64,000 bases of DNA from Lamellibrachia columna. Its lineage: Eukaryota; Annelida; Polychaeta; Sabellida; Siboglinidae. How positions within the stretch are numbered: the stretch's first letter is position 1; each line of letters opens with the position of its first letter. The stretch is taken from contig OY759270.1 in assembly GCA_963662155.1 (NCBI GenBank), positions 12,880,033 through 12,944,032 of the forward strand, given 5' to 3'. Below are positions 12,801-24,085 of this stretch, in pieces. Position numbers and translations under genes: made by a program. Below the pieces are notes generated by a model. That model made no database searches. It saw nothing but the letters and a program-made list of their open reading frames with translations, and was not told the DNA's origin.

Positions 12801-15800
12801 TTCTTTTGAAGATTTTAACAAAAATATGCAATCTTATTAAACTGTCTGACAGATTTGAATGTCAACAAACCTGATTTAAATAAACTTAACACGAAAATAA
12901 GACAATGTCAGAAAATTATGTATTTATTTATTTTCTTACCTGTCCTGGCGACCAACAAGTCAATATACTGGTCATCCTGGGGGCCAGTGCAGATCAATTA
13001 AATGCATAGGTAAAAAATATCTGTCGCAAGGTATTTGATTAATTAAGCTCAATGTCGTCTACATTGACATAATAATTGTGGCCAGGCAAATGATTACTCT
13101 GATGACCGGAACGGTCACACTTAGCATGTCATTGTGTACCTGTACATTGGAATTGAAATTCCAGGATTGGAATTGGTGTTATGTTTTTAAAAGTAATTGG
13201 TGGAAATGTAATTGGTTTCTCAGTTACATCATGTAACATTTTAACTTAAATTATTCGCAACAAAAATATCAATAAAATATAATATGTTGCATTACTTGCA
13301 TAGGTCATATTTGTTTGTCATTATGCACCATAATATGCAGAAATTAAATATAGCTGCTCTAAATATATTTTTTTTGGCACTGAGTATGTCTATGGTTGCT
13401 TTGTTCACATTATTGTTATTTCGATATAGAATTGACAATTGGAATCAGTATTTTTGAAGTTGAATTGGTATGGTGTAAATTGGTATTGTGTAATTGGAAT
13501 TGATATAATGTCATTTACCCCAAGTCTGACTGACAGGCGGAGTTGGAGACACTGCGGAGGACGCAGGACGATCTGAATAAAGGCAAGACAACCCTGGAGC
13601 AGATGCTACAGAGGCTGGAGAAAGAACAGGTAAACAGACTCCCTTGTGTCAATGTTGGTTCTTCCTCCTGGCTCCCTTTATAAAGGGCTGAGGCTAGTTC
13701 ATATAGGGGAAGGCATTGTTAGTTGAGCCATTTTTTATTATTTTTGATGTATAGGGCGCAGTCATATCCTTAAGTCAAAATTGTATTTACTCACATAAAC
13801 TATGATTATTAGTAGATAATTTTATACCAAGATAATGTATCCAGCATACATAGATAATTATATGTAGCTGATTCAAATAGGTTTGGTAAGCTGGCTCAAC
13901 TAACACTTGGCATGCAAGTCAACACACTTAATTTATTTAGACTTATAGGCCAATCGTTACCAGTGTAACTAAATGGTAATATATTGCCATTTAGCTATCC
14001 AATGTCCCAATTTGCTCGGAAATGAATGAATTCCTTGGTGCATTTTGAGGTAAAGAACACTCGTCTTCATTTTTTAACCGCTGCTCAACTAACCCTCCCT
14101 TGGACCTTGGGTGGCTGAACTAAATTGTTTCGACAATTTAGCTTATTTAGTTAACTTCTCATTAATGCACGAAGTGATGTAAATAATCTTTTTCCCTATG
14201 CATAGTTAAACCAAGTGCACAAACAATAAAGTCTGGTCACCTGTGTTGATAGTTTACACACCAGCAGACATTAATCACGATTACCAAGTTTGGAAAAACA
14301 TGAAAAAACATACTTTTAACTCACATATTCTGACCGTTTTGACAAATGGCACTTATTGTAAGTCAATCGTGTTTTAATAACATGTTCAGTCATTGGGTGG
14401 TTTCCTGGGAAACATGGGTGGCTCAACTAACACTGCCTTCCCCTACTGCTGCGCCGCCCCGGCTGTTAACCCTTTCCAATTCTCCCTGTTGACAACCTTC
14501 TCCCTCCAATTGTCATCCTCCTCCGCTTTTCATACATGCCTCTTTATGCAGTCCTCCCATCTTAATTGTGGTCACTCCTTGTCCTGTGACCTCGCTGTTT
14601 CACCACCTCTGCTTTCATTAGTAGTCGGCCCTCATCCATCCACACCAAGGGACCTATTCCAACTCCCACTAATTGCCATTCTGACATGCTACTAAAGCAC
14701 ATAAATGTTTTTGAATGTATTCCACCTTTTTTAAAGTGTTGCTGTTGGTTCCACATATTATGACCGCAATGTCACACCATAGCTAATAAATACAAACATG
14801 TTGTGATCAGCTGTACAGTAGTAGTTGGGTTTGGACTTGTCTTGGAGAATATTACTCTTAAAGACAACGTTCACCTCGTTTGTGCTGCAGGTGGTTGTTA
14901 GGGGTAAAACTTTCAAGTTTCAACCCACCCAGTAGTTGAATGTGTGTTGCCTTGAACAGAGTTGTTTGATTTAAATCATTGATTTAAATCATGATTTAAA
15001 TCACTCCAAACGATCATTGATCTTTTACATTTTTTTATTTAAATTTTTGTATTGTTTGATTTGTATGAATTTAACACAAACAAAAGTTATTACAAGCATT
15101 TCAACAGTTATGTATGTTTTCTAATACACAATCATAATGAGCAGTGTCAAGCATATACAGGTATATTGTATAGTGTATGCTTGTGTCAGTTATATTTTAA
15201 TTCCTCTGATATAAATTACAAAAATCTGATTTAAAAAAACACAATCTTATTTAAAATCTTAAAAATCTGATTTTGTATTTAAAAGAATCATGATTTTTTT
15301 CCAACCCTGGTCTTGAATGCGTGTACTCCCATTTCGCCTAATCTCAGTGATTCACGCTCTCTGTATGCCTGTACGGATATTATTCCCACTTCACCTACTC
15401 TGCATTAGGATAGCTCCTTTCCCACAAAAATCACCATTTATAAATTTTATACTTTAAAATATGCTTTGCAGAAGTCAGACTTTTTCTTGAGTTAAACCTT
15501 ACTCCTCTTAATTATTATTTATTTATAGACAACATTTACCAAATTCAAAAGGAACATTTGATTCTGTTGAAGCTTCTACATGTAGCTAGTAGACCAAGTG
15601 ATCAAAGAATACGCAAAGTGGGAGTAGGGCTTAATTGGGCAGTAGGCGAACTGGGAATCTGTCTCGGCATTAGCCATAAAACCACTGCAGACGTAATAGA
15701 ATAGACGAAATGGGCATGAATTTAGTCTCAATTGGGAAATTATGAAAGTTATATGCACTGCCCTTCACCTGCAGTTGTTTCTTGGTGTTGTATGTTGACT

Positions 15801-17929
15801 GAATGTTATTCATCAATGTCTTGCAGTGCGGTGTGCAGTGGTTTGGTGATGTTCTGTGCTTGTAGAGTGATGTAGAGCGCAGTATCATGCTGCTGCAAGA
15901 GAAGGATGAAGAGATCCAACAGGTCATCCAGAAGATGGAGAATCGTGGGGACGTCAACGTGGATGAGGCGGTCATTCCATCAGCCCCTCTTTACAAACAG
16001 TGAGTGCATTCAGTGCACTCACACACCACACCATGCACCACACAGCACTCACATGCACTCACACACCATGCACCACACACACGCACGCATGCACACACGC
16101 ACACACATTGCGCTTGCATGCATGTGTGTGTCATCACTTTTGATTCAGACCTTGAGGGCCCCACCGAAACACCCACCAGAACCCCATGCATGAATACCAA
16201 AATAACGTCACCCCACTGACATGTATTCAATTTGAACACAATCGGACAAACTTAACAATTCAACATTCAGCCGTTTTTGATGCATTGAATGTCCAATGTT
16301 CTTATAGGCATTTCATATTGCAAAGTCAGTCTCAGCCATTTGGTGGTCCTGTTAACTGAGTGTGACATTTTGCAGACTACTCAACACGTTTGCAGAGGAG
16401 CAAGCAATTGAGGATGCCCTGTATTACCTGAGCGACGCCTTGCAACGAGGAGTCATTGATGTCGACCAGTTCCTGAAGGTGGCATTCTGTTGTCTATTTA
16501 CAACACTGCTTTTTTCAACTTACTTAGGAGTCTGTCTACAGTACTACCTAAATGTCTGTGTATAATAATATCCCCGGAGTATAATATGCTACACCAACCC
16601 CTGATTTCCCCACTTCCAATAGTGTGGTTAAAGCACAGTGTAGAGAGTGCCTTGGCCTGGTGTACCGTTTCAGTTCAAGAAGTGTGCGTCAGCATCTTCT
16701 GCCGTGAGCAAAAGTGCATAAAAACACAATTTTTTTATGAATATAATATGTTGTTTTGTATATGGAATGTTTGAATGAATGCATGGGCAATTTGGCAAAG
16801 AATTTTTTTGTAAGGATTGTCTTTTGGCAGCATGAATAATTTAACCAATCTATAGTTCCTGATTACTGAATATTAATTTTGGTTTGAAATTTTTTTTTAG
16901 CATTGTTCATACTTCCTGCCTTGCAACTGTCTTCCTGTGCCTCTTGTTGACAGCCATTCCCTCCAATATTTCCCAGTGAGCTCCTTCTTTGTTGTTACTG
17001 GCTGTGCTCATAGTAATTTGTTATTACTAGTGTCACTTCATGACATGATTCTTACTACGAGTAGCAATTTGCCTAAAATGTGTCATGGCTGACAATGATT
17101 AAGGTTCTGAAATGAGGCACACATCGGTCACAATATAGACAACAATGGCTACTTCAAGGATCGGACATAACTTATCAACATTGACCTTACTATGCAGTAC
17201 AGTCATGAGTTGTGGACGACAACTTCCAATACCATGGACAAAGTTTATTGGAGTCAGGCGTTCACAGGATGACATGAATGGCATATCATTAACACCCATA
17301 ACATTGGTGTTCCCTCCACGTGCATTGTAAACATGATTTCACCCCAGAACATTCCAATTTAGTAGATAACAGTCAGTATATTTTTTTTTAATGCAGCTTA
17401 TTAAAATAACGTGACCTTAAGGTAAAGATAATCAGACTTTGTGCTCTTTAGGAGAGTGTATGACAATGCCCCAATTTTGTACATTTTTTTCTCAGTTTTA
17501 ATCTTTATTGCTGTTGTGTGCACTTTATTGCAGCATTGCACACATCATCAGAAATTTACATCTGATGGAAAATATTATATTTTCATGAAGGTTTATTGGT
17601 GTGCCTTTTATTGATCTGTCTGATCTATTGATATATGTCATAAAACTGGCAAATTTTAAATTATCGCCAAATCGTGTAATTTCTGCCATTGTAAAACACG
17701 AAAGATCACAATAGTAAAATAGGCATTCAGTTAACCAATGAAAATTGTTGTACATTCGCTTTATTTAAGTCGTTGTTATTTGCCATTCTGTCTCATGATG
17801 CACCCATTTTGCTATTATTTGTGTTGCCCTTTGTGTTCGCAGAAGGTACGTGAGTTGTCGAGGAAGCAGTACATGCTGCGAGCTCTCATCCAGAAGTGTC
17901 GACAGAAGGCGGGGCTGCCGGAGATCTAG
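3882..17929 (+). CDS. TSG101: Tumor susceptibility gene 101 orthologue (ESCRT-I subunit), 11 coding exons
   Basis: Coding exons: 3882-3923, 4627-4711, 5586-5651, 5856-6019, 6925-7069, 10446-10616, 12325-12443, 13537-13629, 15866-15999, 16376-16478, 17843-17929 (TAG). All introns are GT-AG and the phases join to 402 codons, against 390 in human. Residues 1-145 form the UEV domain, an inactive E2 fold that binds P(T/S)AP motifs and ubiquitin. Tyr63, Tyr68 and Met95 of the PTAP pocket are kept at human numbering, and the position of an E2 active cysteine is Tyr (VYLPYL). Residues about 146-225 are Pro/Tyr/Gly-rich, about 235-320 a coiled coil, and about 330-402 the steadiness box (VIPSAPLYKQ, RGVIDVDQFLK). 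In known biology TSG101 joins VPS28 and VPS37 in ESCRT-I for multivesicular body sorting, cytokinesis and budding. The start is chosen because the ATG at 3882 gives a 14-residue exon ending in GT with the right phase. 5'UTR limits and poly(A) site are not determined. Confidence 0.95.
5080..5400 (+). repeat. Dispersed repeat, copy 1 (TSG101 intron 2)
   Basis: This stretch resembles 12630-12890 in intron 7, in the same orientation. Shared blocks include GACATGCT, ATTATT(C)TTTACCGGATC versus TTATTTTTGGCCGGATC, AGTTCGGCAAA versus AATTCGGTAAA, CACACTT(A/T)(T)GCAAGTTACC and GATGATTTTAACAAA versus GAAGATTTTAACAAA. One frame gives KLPDI...FDDFNK, the other copy KLPNEI...FEDFNK, so the repeat may derive from a protein-coding transposon end. 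Family unknown. Confidence 0.55.
6035..6930 (+). repeat. 44-bp minisatellite containing splice-acceptor-like sequence (TSG101 intron 4)
   Basis: Units of the form GAGGTTTTATATAGTATTTC followed by TTGTAGCCTCAGACAAACTTCAGT repeat with a 44-bp period at 6035-6235 (about five copies, the first ones diverged). They reappear at about 6850-6930, where the last unit is the true exon 5 acceptor (TTTCTTGCAG then CCTCAAGCAGAC). Each unit carries a pyrimidine tract plus AG and a start resembling exon 5. Confidence 0.75.
7200..10390 (-). mobile_element. RTE-like LINE, near full length but frameshifted, antisense in TSG101 intron 5
   Basis: Minus-strand pieces read in order as an APE endonuclease (about 10045-9270: ASWNVRTLYQ, LDILGVSKTRGE, YAPNEDA, IIGDLNARVG, SQIDHILING, SDHNLLVG), a reverse transcriptase (about 9250-7970: KSGKAAGVDGVTAEMLK, YVNFVDMEKAFDS, GVKQGCILSP, DFADDIALLS) and a C-terminal region (7958-7200: TLLYGAESWKM, RRWRWIGHVLRM, KRGRPKETWRR, then the ATLCSNPREED end). 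Frameshifts and stops separate these blocks, so it is no longer functional. The motif set resembles RTE/CFDP2-like elements; exact clade is not proven. A 3'-UTR-like motif (AAGCCAGTGGCTTCCTTG, 10313-10330) shared with the CR1-like 3' ends near 19.9 kb lies at its upstream edge. Confidence 0.85.
10700..11110 (+). mobile_element. Degenerate LINE C-terminal fragment (TSG101 intron 6)
   Basis: Plus-strand reading gives KLIKLWRLKGINTNTKIK, LFYSNVIP and a later block like GHVIRMPPTSATKQA. These are the conserved C-terminal parts of RTE-like LINE ORF2. Several in-frame stops show it is a relic. Confidence 0.55.
11594..11914 (-). mobile_element. LINE ORF2 C-terminal remnant (TSG101 intron 6)
   Basis: A 106-codon open frame contains KFEGKRSRGRQRIKILDDL, the RGRQR-type motif near the end of many LINE endonuclease-reverse transcriptase proteins, followed by a degenerate tail. 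No catalytic domain is present. Confidence 0.5.
12630..12890 (+). repeat. Dispersed repeat, copy 2 (TSG101 intron 7)
   Basis: Second copy of the repeat seen at 5080-5400, with the same order of blocks (GACATGCTG, GGCCGGATCTGG, AATTCGGTAAA, CACACTTTGGCAAGTTACCC, GAAGATTTTAACAAA). Confidence 0.55.
13704..14445. mobile_element. 742-bp element with 27-bp terminal inverted repeats (TSG101 intron 8)
   Basis: TAGGGGAAGGCATTGTTAGT and on through TTGAGCCA (13704-13730) is matched by the reverse complement at 14419-14445 with a single mismatch. Both ends finish in TA, as expected for a TA-target (Tc1/mariner-type) insertion. The word GGCTCAACTAAC is also repeated inside (about 13890 and 14090). No transposase is encoded, so it is non-autonomous. 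Confidence 0.8.
14955..15315. repeat. GATTTAAATCA-rich dispersed repeat (TSG101 intron 8)
   Basis: Starts with repeated ATTGATTTAAATCATGATTT and ends with AATCATGATTTTTTTCCAAC. The ends are internally palindromic and the middle is AT-rich. It looks like a dispersed non-coding element; family unknown. Confidence 0.5.
16002..16125. repeat. CA/CACGCA-rich low-complexity tract
   Basis: Begins directly after the exon 9 donor of TSG101. It consists of CACTCACACAC, CACCATGCAC and ACGCACGC words. Open frames here are artefacts. Confidence 0.85.
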
Positions 17930-18126
17930 CCTGTCAGCTGTCGGTGTCCAGTATTTATTCAAGGGTGAACGTGCATCAGCACTGACATTGACTGGTTCTG
18001 TGGAATAATGTTTACACCAGTGAGGTCAGGAGTTGGGAGGCAAGACTCGTTGATGTGGTTGCAATAGAGCTCTGAATAGTGTAGAGCTGAGTACCCTAAT
18101 GCGGAGTTGCCTAGAACAGAGGCGTG

Positions 18127-18200
18127 TAGGTCTGAGGAGTCTAGTGCTGAGAAGTCTAGCGCTAATCAGTCTAGTGCTGAGGAGTCAGTCTAGCACTGTA
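18127..18200 (+). repeat. Short tandem repeat in the TSG101 3' flank
   Basis: CTGAGGAGTCTAGTG-like units of about 15 bp repeat four to five times, about 200 bp after the TSG101 stop. They are probably within the 3'UTR. I did not find a convincing AATAAA in the next few hundred bases. Confidence 0.6.
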
Positions 18201-18717
18201 TAATAACACATTAATTAAATGTAAATGTAGTGTTAGTTGCCTTTCTTAAGCAAGAAATTACAGACTTTCAAATAGATAATATTCAAGTACAGATTTAATA
18301 ATTCTGTGAAATCAGTGGTTATTTATTTCTTGACGTTAACTAACCTCTACCTCATTGACTTTGTTGAAAACTGTTCTTGAAAAACGTCATAAATCAATAC
18401 CAAACCCTTTCATTTACAACCTTTGTATCAGCCAATGTTATGACTACTGAACATAATGGAAACAGTGGCTGTAGACATGTAATGCAATATTAGTTAATGA
18501 ATACATGTATTAATGTTGGAATTTTTAAAATACAGAATATATCACACTAATAACTGCAATGTCAGTTAATGTTTGACTTGATGATACTCGATGGACTAGT
18601 TACGAACGTTCAGGCAACCTCAGAGGGTCTCATCTCATGCGGTACTGTCGCTATGTTTGTTCTTCATATTAGCAGTCATCCTGTCATTGGATTTACTGAT
18701 GGACTACCACAATTGTG

Positions 18718-19030
18718 TATACCGTATTCAACCTATTAAAAGTACATGCCCTAATTAGCATACGCCCCTTTTTTAATTAGCAGTATCCATGATTGTAATT
18801 TGACTAGTATGGAACAATTGAAAAGTGTCGCCATCTGGTATTAAAAAGTTGGAACCAATTTTCAGTAGTTCTACACTAGTCACCAAATGATACCACCAGT
18901 GTTAAACAATTACCTTGTTGTCTAGAGAAAAAAAATTTGGTGTGTGCTTATAAGAACAGATTCCTTGATAGTTTTCCATGGCCCAATTTTTTTCAAGCAC
19001 ATTGTATGCTTATAGGTTGAATATGGTATA
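18718..19030. mobile_element. 313-bp TIR element (MITE-like)
   Basis: TATACCGTATTCAACCTATT at 18718 onward is mirrored by ATAGGTTGAATATGGTATA ending at 19030, with about two mismatches. There is no coding capacity. TA at both ends suggests a mariner-type family. Confidence 0.65.
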
Positions 19031-19114
19031 TTGGCATGGCGGACAGCAGTATGCAGTATTTTGTCAGATACTTAAACACACACTGGTATGAACTTATTCA
19101 CTACTGTTACAGCG

Positions 19115-19490
19115 ATAATTTGTTACCGCAAATCTGGGGGTTACAGGCCTGCTACCAAATGATATCACTTGGTCAAAGCATATAGCAGAAGTAGTTAAGA
19201 AAGCTAACCAGAAACTACGTTTTATACATTGGAATCTCCGAGGCAACCCTCTCGAATGTAAAAGCATTGTGTGCTTTGTACAAGTCAGAGCAGGAAAGGA
19301 ATATATGCAGCTACAATCTGGGATCCTTCCTAAAGATGGACATTAACCTTTTGGAATCCATTCAGAGGAGAGCAGCTAGATGAGCAAAGTCCCAATATTC
19401 CTATGAAACAAGACTAACTAAATTAGTAGAACATTTGAAATGGGCACAGTTAGAGGACTGGCAATGCATGCTACGCTTAATTTTGCTGTA
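19115..19490 (+). mobile_element. LINE ORF2 C-terminal fragment
   Basis: The plus strand reads NDITWSKHIAEVVKKANQKL, then NLRGNPLECKSI, then INLLESIQRRAAR and YETRLTKLVEHLKWAQLED, the typical C-terminal part of CR1/Jockey-type ORF2. Stops and frameshifts interrupt it. It is followed at about 19545 by a second, different LINE 3' end. Confidence 0.7.
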
Positions 19491-19544
19491 GAAAATAAAC
19501 TTTGGTAAATTGACAGTTGGGTTCTCTGGCATTATTGGCATAGA

Positions 19545-19935
19545 AAAGGTACAGAGAACCACTCGAGCTGGACCTTAGTTATGAAGAACGCCTAAAAGAA
19601 TGTGGTTTAATAACCTTAGAGACAAGGAGGTTAAGAGATCAAAGTTTTTAAAAATATATAAAATGGGTATGAAAAGATTGATAGAAATATGTTTTCTCAC
19701 TTAAGAAAGACAGTAGAACTTGAGGACACAAGGTAACATTAGTAAAGCAATGTAGATTGGATATCAGGAAGTACTTGTTCTCACGGAGGACAGTAACTGA
19801 ATGGAACAAATTATCTACAGACTGTGTAAATGCTACCAGCGTGAATATGTTTAAAAACAAAATTGACATCTCAGGAGGGCGGGTTAGACATAGATGAAAA
19901 ATTGTTGGAATCTCGATAAGCTAATGGCTTCCTTG
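19545..19935 (+). mobile_element. CR1-like LINE 3' end, sense copy
   Basis: Encodes the same C-terminus as the element at 1-1646 (SYEERLKECGLITLETRRLR, then degenerate VTEWNKLS and MFKNKID) and continues into the shared 3'UTR (GGAGGGCGGGTTAGACATAG, then AAGCTAATGGCTTCCTTGG). Confidence 0.75.
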
Positions 19936-20184
19936 GTGCATGAGACGGGACCGACATTAATATGATCATCCGTGTCATGAGAAATACACAGTCCCCAATG
20001 TTGAGAGCCAAGTTTTTACACCAAATATCCCCATGCCCAGTCCGGGTCTTGAACTCATGTAAAGCAGATATGCGCCTCTCATTGTTAGACAACATTTAAT
20101 CAGATTGCCACCCAAACCAACAACAAACTACAGGTGGCAAGTGTAACAAGATTGTCATCCAAGGCAAAGGCCCAGACGGCAAAT

Positions 20185-20440
20185 GGACAAGGAAGCCATT
20201 GGCTTAACGGAAGTCCAACATTTTTCATCTATGTGTAACCTGCCCTCCTGAGGTATGTGTCAACCTTGTATTTAAACATATTCACGCTGCTAGCATGTAC
20301 ACAATCTGTAGATGATTTGTTCCATTCATTTATTATCCTCTGGCACTGCGAGAATGAGTACTTAACGATATCCAATCTACACTGATCCTTCACAAATGTT
20401 ACCTTATGTCCTCACCTCTAGTTCTAAGGAAGCCATTGCA
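20185..20440 (-). mobile_element. CR1-like LINE 3' end, inverted copy
   Basis: The minus strand carries the same CR1-like 3' end in the opposite orientation (AAGGAAGCCATTGGCTTAAC, then AACCTGCCCTCCTGAGG). With 19545-19935 it forms a divergent inverted pair. A short related duplicate (CACTGATCCTTCA...TTACCTTATGTCCTCA) lies at about 20636-20710. Confidence 0.7.
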
Positions 20441-20721
20441 TTGGCTTATGAAGAGGCCAACAACAGTACCTATAACCCCTTGGCTTGGACAAAACACCTA
20501 TGGATCCGTGTGTAGGATATATGCCAGGCATATATGCTACAATATAACCCCGTTGGCGTTGATGGCTTGAAGCGGTAGTAATAATTGCGAAGATGCCTTA
20601 GCCTAGGCTTAGCCTTAGCTTAGCCTTAGTTTTCTGATATCCAATATACACTGATCCTTCATTAATGTTACCTTATGTCCTCAGCTCTAGCTCTAAGCCT
20701 AAGGAAGTCATCGGTAAAGCC

Positions 20722-21392
20722 TAAAGGTGCATTAACCTGGCCGAAATTATTAACGCTATTAAATGACAGTTTTACCTCATTTTATCGATGCTAATGTGTT
20801 CTTTGCATCACTCCCCATCGGATCAGGTACAAAACGGACGTATATTTGCAAAAAAAAATTGTGTTTTAGCGCACTTTTAGTGCCCAAAAAACGCTATACC
20901 GGCAATAGCCGGTGTTCTTAATATGGCGATCATCCGAAATGTGCTGTAACAATATCACGGTGGCATCAGAACCGGAAAGGCGATTTCGCTGTCAAATATT
21001 TTATACCGCAGTATAAGAAAATACGAAAAATAGAACAAAAAGTGCAATTTAATGTTACGAAAAACTCTAAAAATCGACAATTTAATGTTAAAAAGCCCCC
21101 AAAAATCGAACCGGACAGGTTATTTCACCGACAAATATTTTGTACGCAGTCTAAGGGGAAAAAAGTAGAGTTCAATTTAATTTTGAAAATCCCAAAAAAA
21201 TCCACCGACAACTATTTCGACAATATAAGATAATGTAAAAAAAACAAAGACATCGCACATATATCAAAAAATTATTAAAAGTTCACAGATCGTGCAAATA
21301 TCTTTAAATCTTACTCATAAACAAGTGTCTTGCTTGAGGTAAAACTGTCATTTAATAGCGTTAATAATTTCGGCCAGGTTAATGCACCTTTA
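20722..21392. mobile_element. 671-bp element with perfect 58-bp terminal inverted repeats
   Basis: Positions 20722-20779 and 21335-21392 are exact reverse complements over 58 bp (outer end TAAAGGTGCATTAACCTGGC). TA at each outer end fits a TA target site. The interior has only short open frames, so this is a non-autonomous DNA element. The perfect arms suggest a fairly recent insertion. Confidence 0.9.
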
Positions 21393-23590
21393 CCCTATTT
21401 TCTCTATTTTTTCTCTTCGTTTTTTTACGTTGCATAATTGTATGCACTATACGCACAAACATCGCGGTTCTGGTGGCACCGTCGTCACCGAGGCGTGACT
21501 AGTGCGCAAATCGCACGCGCGCCATTTTTATTATGCAATCGGTTCTCCTGTTTTGATCTATAAAACTGATTAAAAGCGGCCTAAACACAATCTTTTTGTT
21601 TATATATGAACTTTTTTACAGTGACATATGCGGTATTATACAAGGAACGCATTCAGGTACAAAAATGCAGGAAAACCGTCAGCATAAAGCCCTAATAATT
21701 TAAGTAAACGATTACGGCTGGTGACTGCAGTGTTTCGAGAGCGCCTCTTTCGTCCAGTGCCAGTGGCAGTGGCAGTGCCCGGCCCAGGCCCACTGTACAA
21801 AATACGGTAATTCAAAACGACGAGAGCGTCTTCAGCTTACCTCTAAATTCCATGTGCTGACGTTTTTCTCTCGCTCTCCATTTCATCTTCACCACTACGT
21901 ACGTACTGACCGATCGCTTACATCTATCGTAGTTATTCCGATATATGCTGATACGGCATTAGGCAAAGTCAATCGCCCTACAATGTTTTTCTATCTGGCT
22001 GTTGCTACTAGTAGGGGCGAAGGTCTCGTTCATCAAAAGCTTAAGTATTTTCATGAAACGTGAAACCTTACAAAAACGCCATAAACAGAGCAATAAACAC
22101 GTCTTTCGTGTCTGTATGCATTCTTATATGTATATCACTAAAGTTACCTGACAATAACCATGAAAAAGTGTGAAATTATTACCTTTTTGTCAGAACGCAT
22201 GTGCTTGTCAAGGTTTGTATATAACCGGATGTTGTTGTGAGCGAGAACAGCACGCGGGATTTCCATAGATCTATATAAGGTCACGCTAAGAATTGCCGTC
22301 TGCTAGCCATAGAGTTACATCATTAATAATGCCCCTATAAACTACTAACTTACTAACGGGTGTTTTATTTATGTCTGTGCTGCTGGCCCATTCTGGCCTC
22401 ATTCTACACGAAATCACGTTTGATCATGTGATGCAAAGGCAACATCACGTGCACAGTATGGCGGCTAATTGTGAAATGTTTTCTATGTCACCGATAAAAG
22501 TACTCATAAGTAATTATTTGGAGCACATTTCTTCAGTTTCTTGACGCCCAATCGTCGGTTGTATGTCACGGAATACACATGTGAAACGGTTAGTGCGTAT
22601 CGGTTTTAAAACTTAAGTTATTAGTTCCGTAGCCAAATGACTACGGAACTGCCAAAACGGCGAGTTAGCAAATGCCCCTCAGGACTTTCGCCCCAGAGAC
22701 GAAGAGCGGGGCGAACATTTTTGCCTAATACGGCATGGGCTTCTTCGAACAGTTCAGAACCCTGGCGTCGACCGCCCAGGGTATAGCCTTGATTATCCAG
22801 GCTCCGTGATGTGGCGCCACCGTTTGTCGCACACATCATCGCTTGGAAGCAGTGTTCTTTTCATTATGACGGGCTTTGCATACATAATATTATATGCACC
22901 CAGATTCTGGGTGCGTACATAATTAGTAATAATAATCATCCGGGGATTTGGCTATTAACACAGTGCTACTTTTATACCACGCACAACTTTTTAATTTGTT
23001 GCTAGAATCTAACAACGTCACATATTATGTCCAAGGAAAACAATACATACAATATTCAATAAGTCCACAAAATATAAGAGGGGTGTGGATCCAGAGAAAG
23101 ATATTCTTCCAGAGATATTATATTTTGAAAATGTGGATTTTTTTTTATTTTGGCACTTGTTGGGAGACAAACAAGAAATTGAAAAATACCACTGAGGCAA
23201 ATAAAAACATTAAATTTTTTTAAATAATTTTATAAGTGCACATTAAAACAGGTTTCATTCAGCTATATCATTTTATTTTTATTTGAATGTTTGCAACATA
23301 ATATTATTTCCCTGAATCGATTCGTGGAAACATTCAAAAGGTGACAGGGTATATTTTCCTTCGTTCAGATTAGTGTTTGTTGCTGATTAGTGGATTAATT
23401 ACTTCTTTTTAATATAAACTTTATTCAGAATGGATAAGACAAAAACTGACAGAGCGCGATGTATATAAATGAAACATGGTTTCCGGGTGAATTTGCGATC
23501 TGACCAAGTTTCCAAGGGCTCAGCGAGGCGCTTCGAACCTGCGGAGCAACAAACCCGACAGTACGTAACCATCGCGAGTTGATCGTGTAT
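21393..23590. other. Gene-poor stretch, no supported gene
   Basis: I found no exon series. The only compact GC-rich block is at 22621-22840: a 72-codon minus-strand open frame without recognisable motifs, whose right end carries a 10-bp inverted repeat (AGTTCCGTAG at 22623-22632, CTACGGAACT at 22641-22650). Confidence 0.4.
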
Positions 23591-23939
23591 TTATACAAAG
23601 CTGCCAAGTCTACCGCTTTGGCGGTAGAACTACCACTTTGTCTTCAGTTTTACATTATCTACCGCTTTAATGCGTTCAAGCCAAAATCTACCGCCAAACC
23701 GCAATTCCAAGGGTACAGTTAAAATTACTCATTTCTAATCCAACTATACGACCAAACCACATCACTTCATATAGGAAATGCATCAGAATTAAGTAAAAAT
23801 ACTCTAAAATTGATTTTTTTTTTGCGCCAGGACGGGAAGCCCCCTTCTACACCCTCCCCTCGCGGCCGCGGCGCGAGGAATTCGGCGCCAGATATTGATC
23901 TAATCTATCACCGTCACATCATTAAAAGCGGTAGATATG

Positions 23940-24085
23940 CCGTCACACGTCTGTCCTTATACGAAACACTTGGGAATGTCTGTCAGATGTCTGTCTTTAT
24001 ACGGGACATTTGGGAATGTCTGTCACACGTCTGTCCTTATATGAAACACTTGGGGAATGTCTGTCACGTGTCTGTCTTCAGGGTG
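23940..24085 (+). repeat. About 39-bp tandem repeat, 3-4 units
   Basis: Units of the form ACACGTCTGTCCTTATACGA then AACACTTGGGAATGTCTGTC repeat three to four times with small changes. Flanking DNA (23590-23720 and 23925) contains TCTACCGC / GCGGTAGA words in both orientations. Confidence 0.75.
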
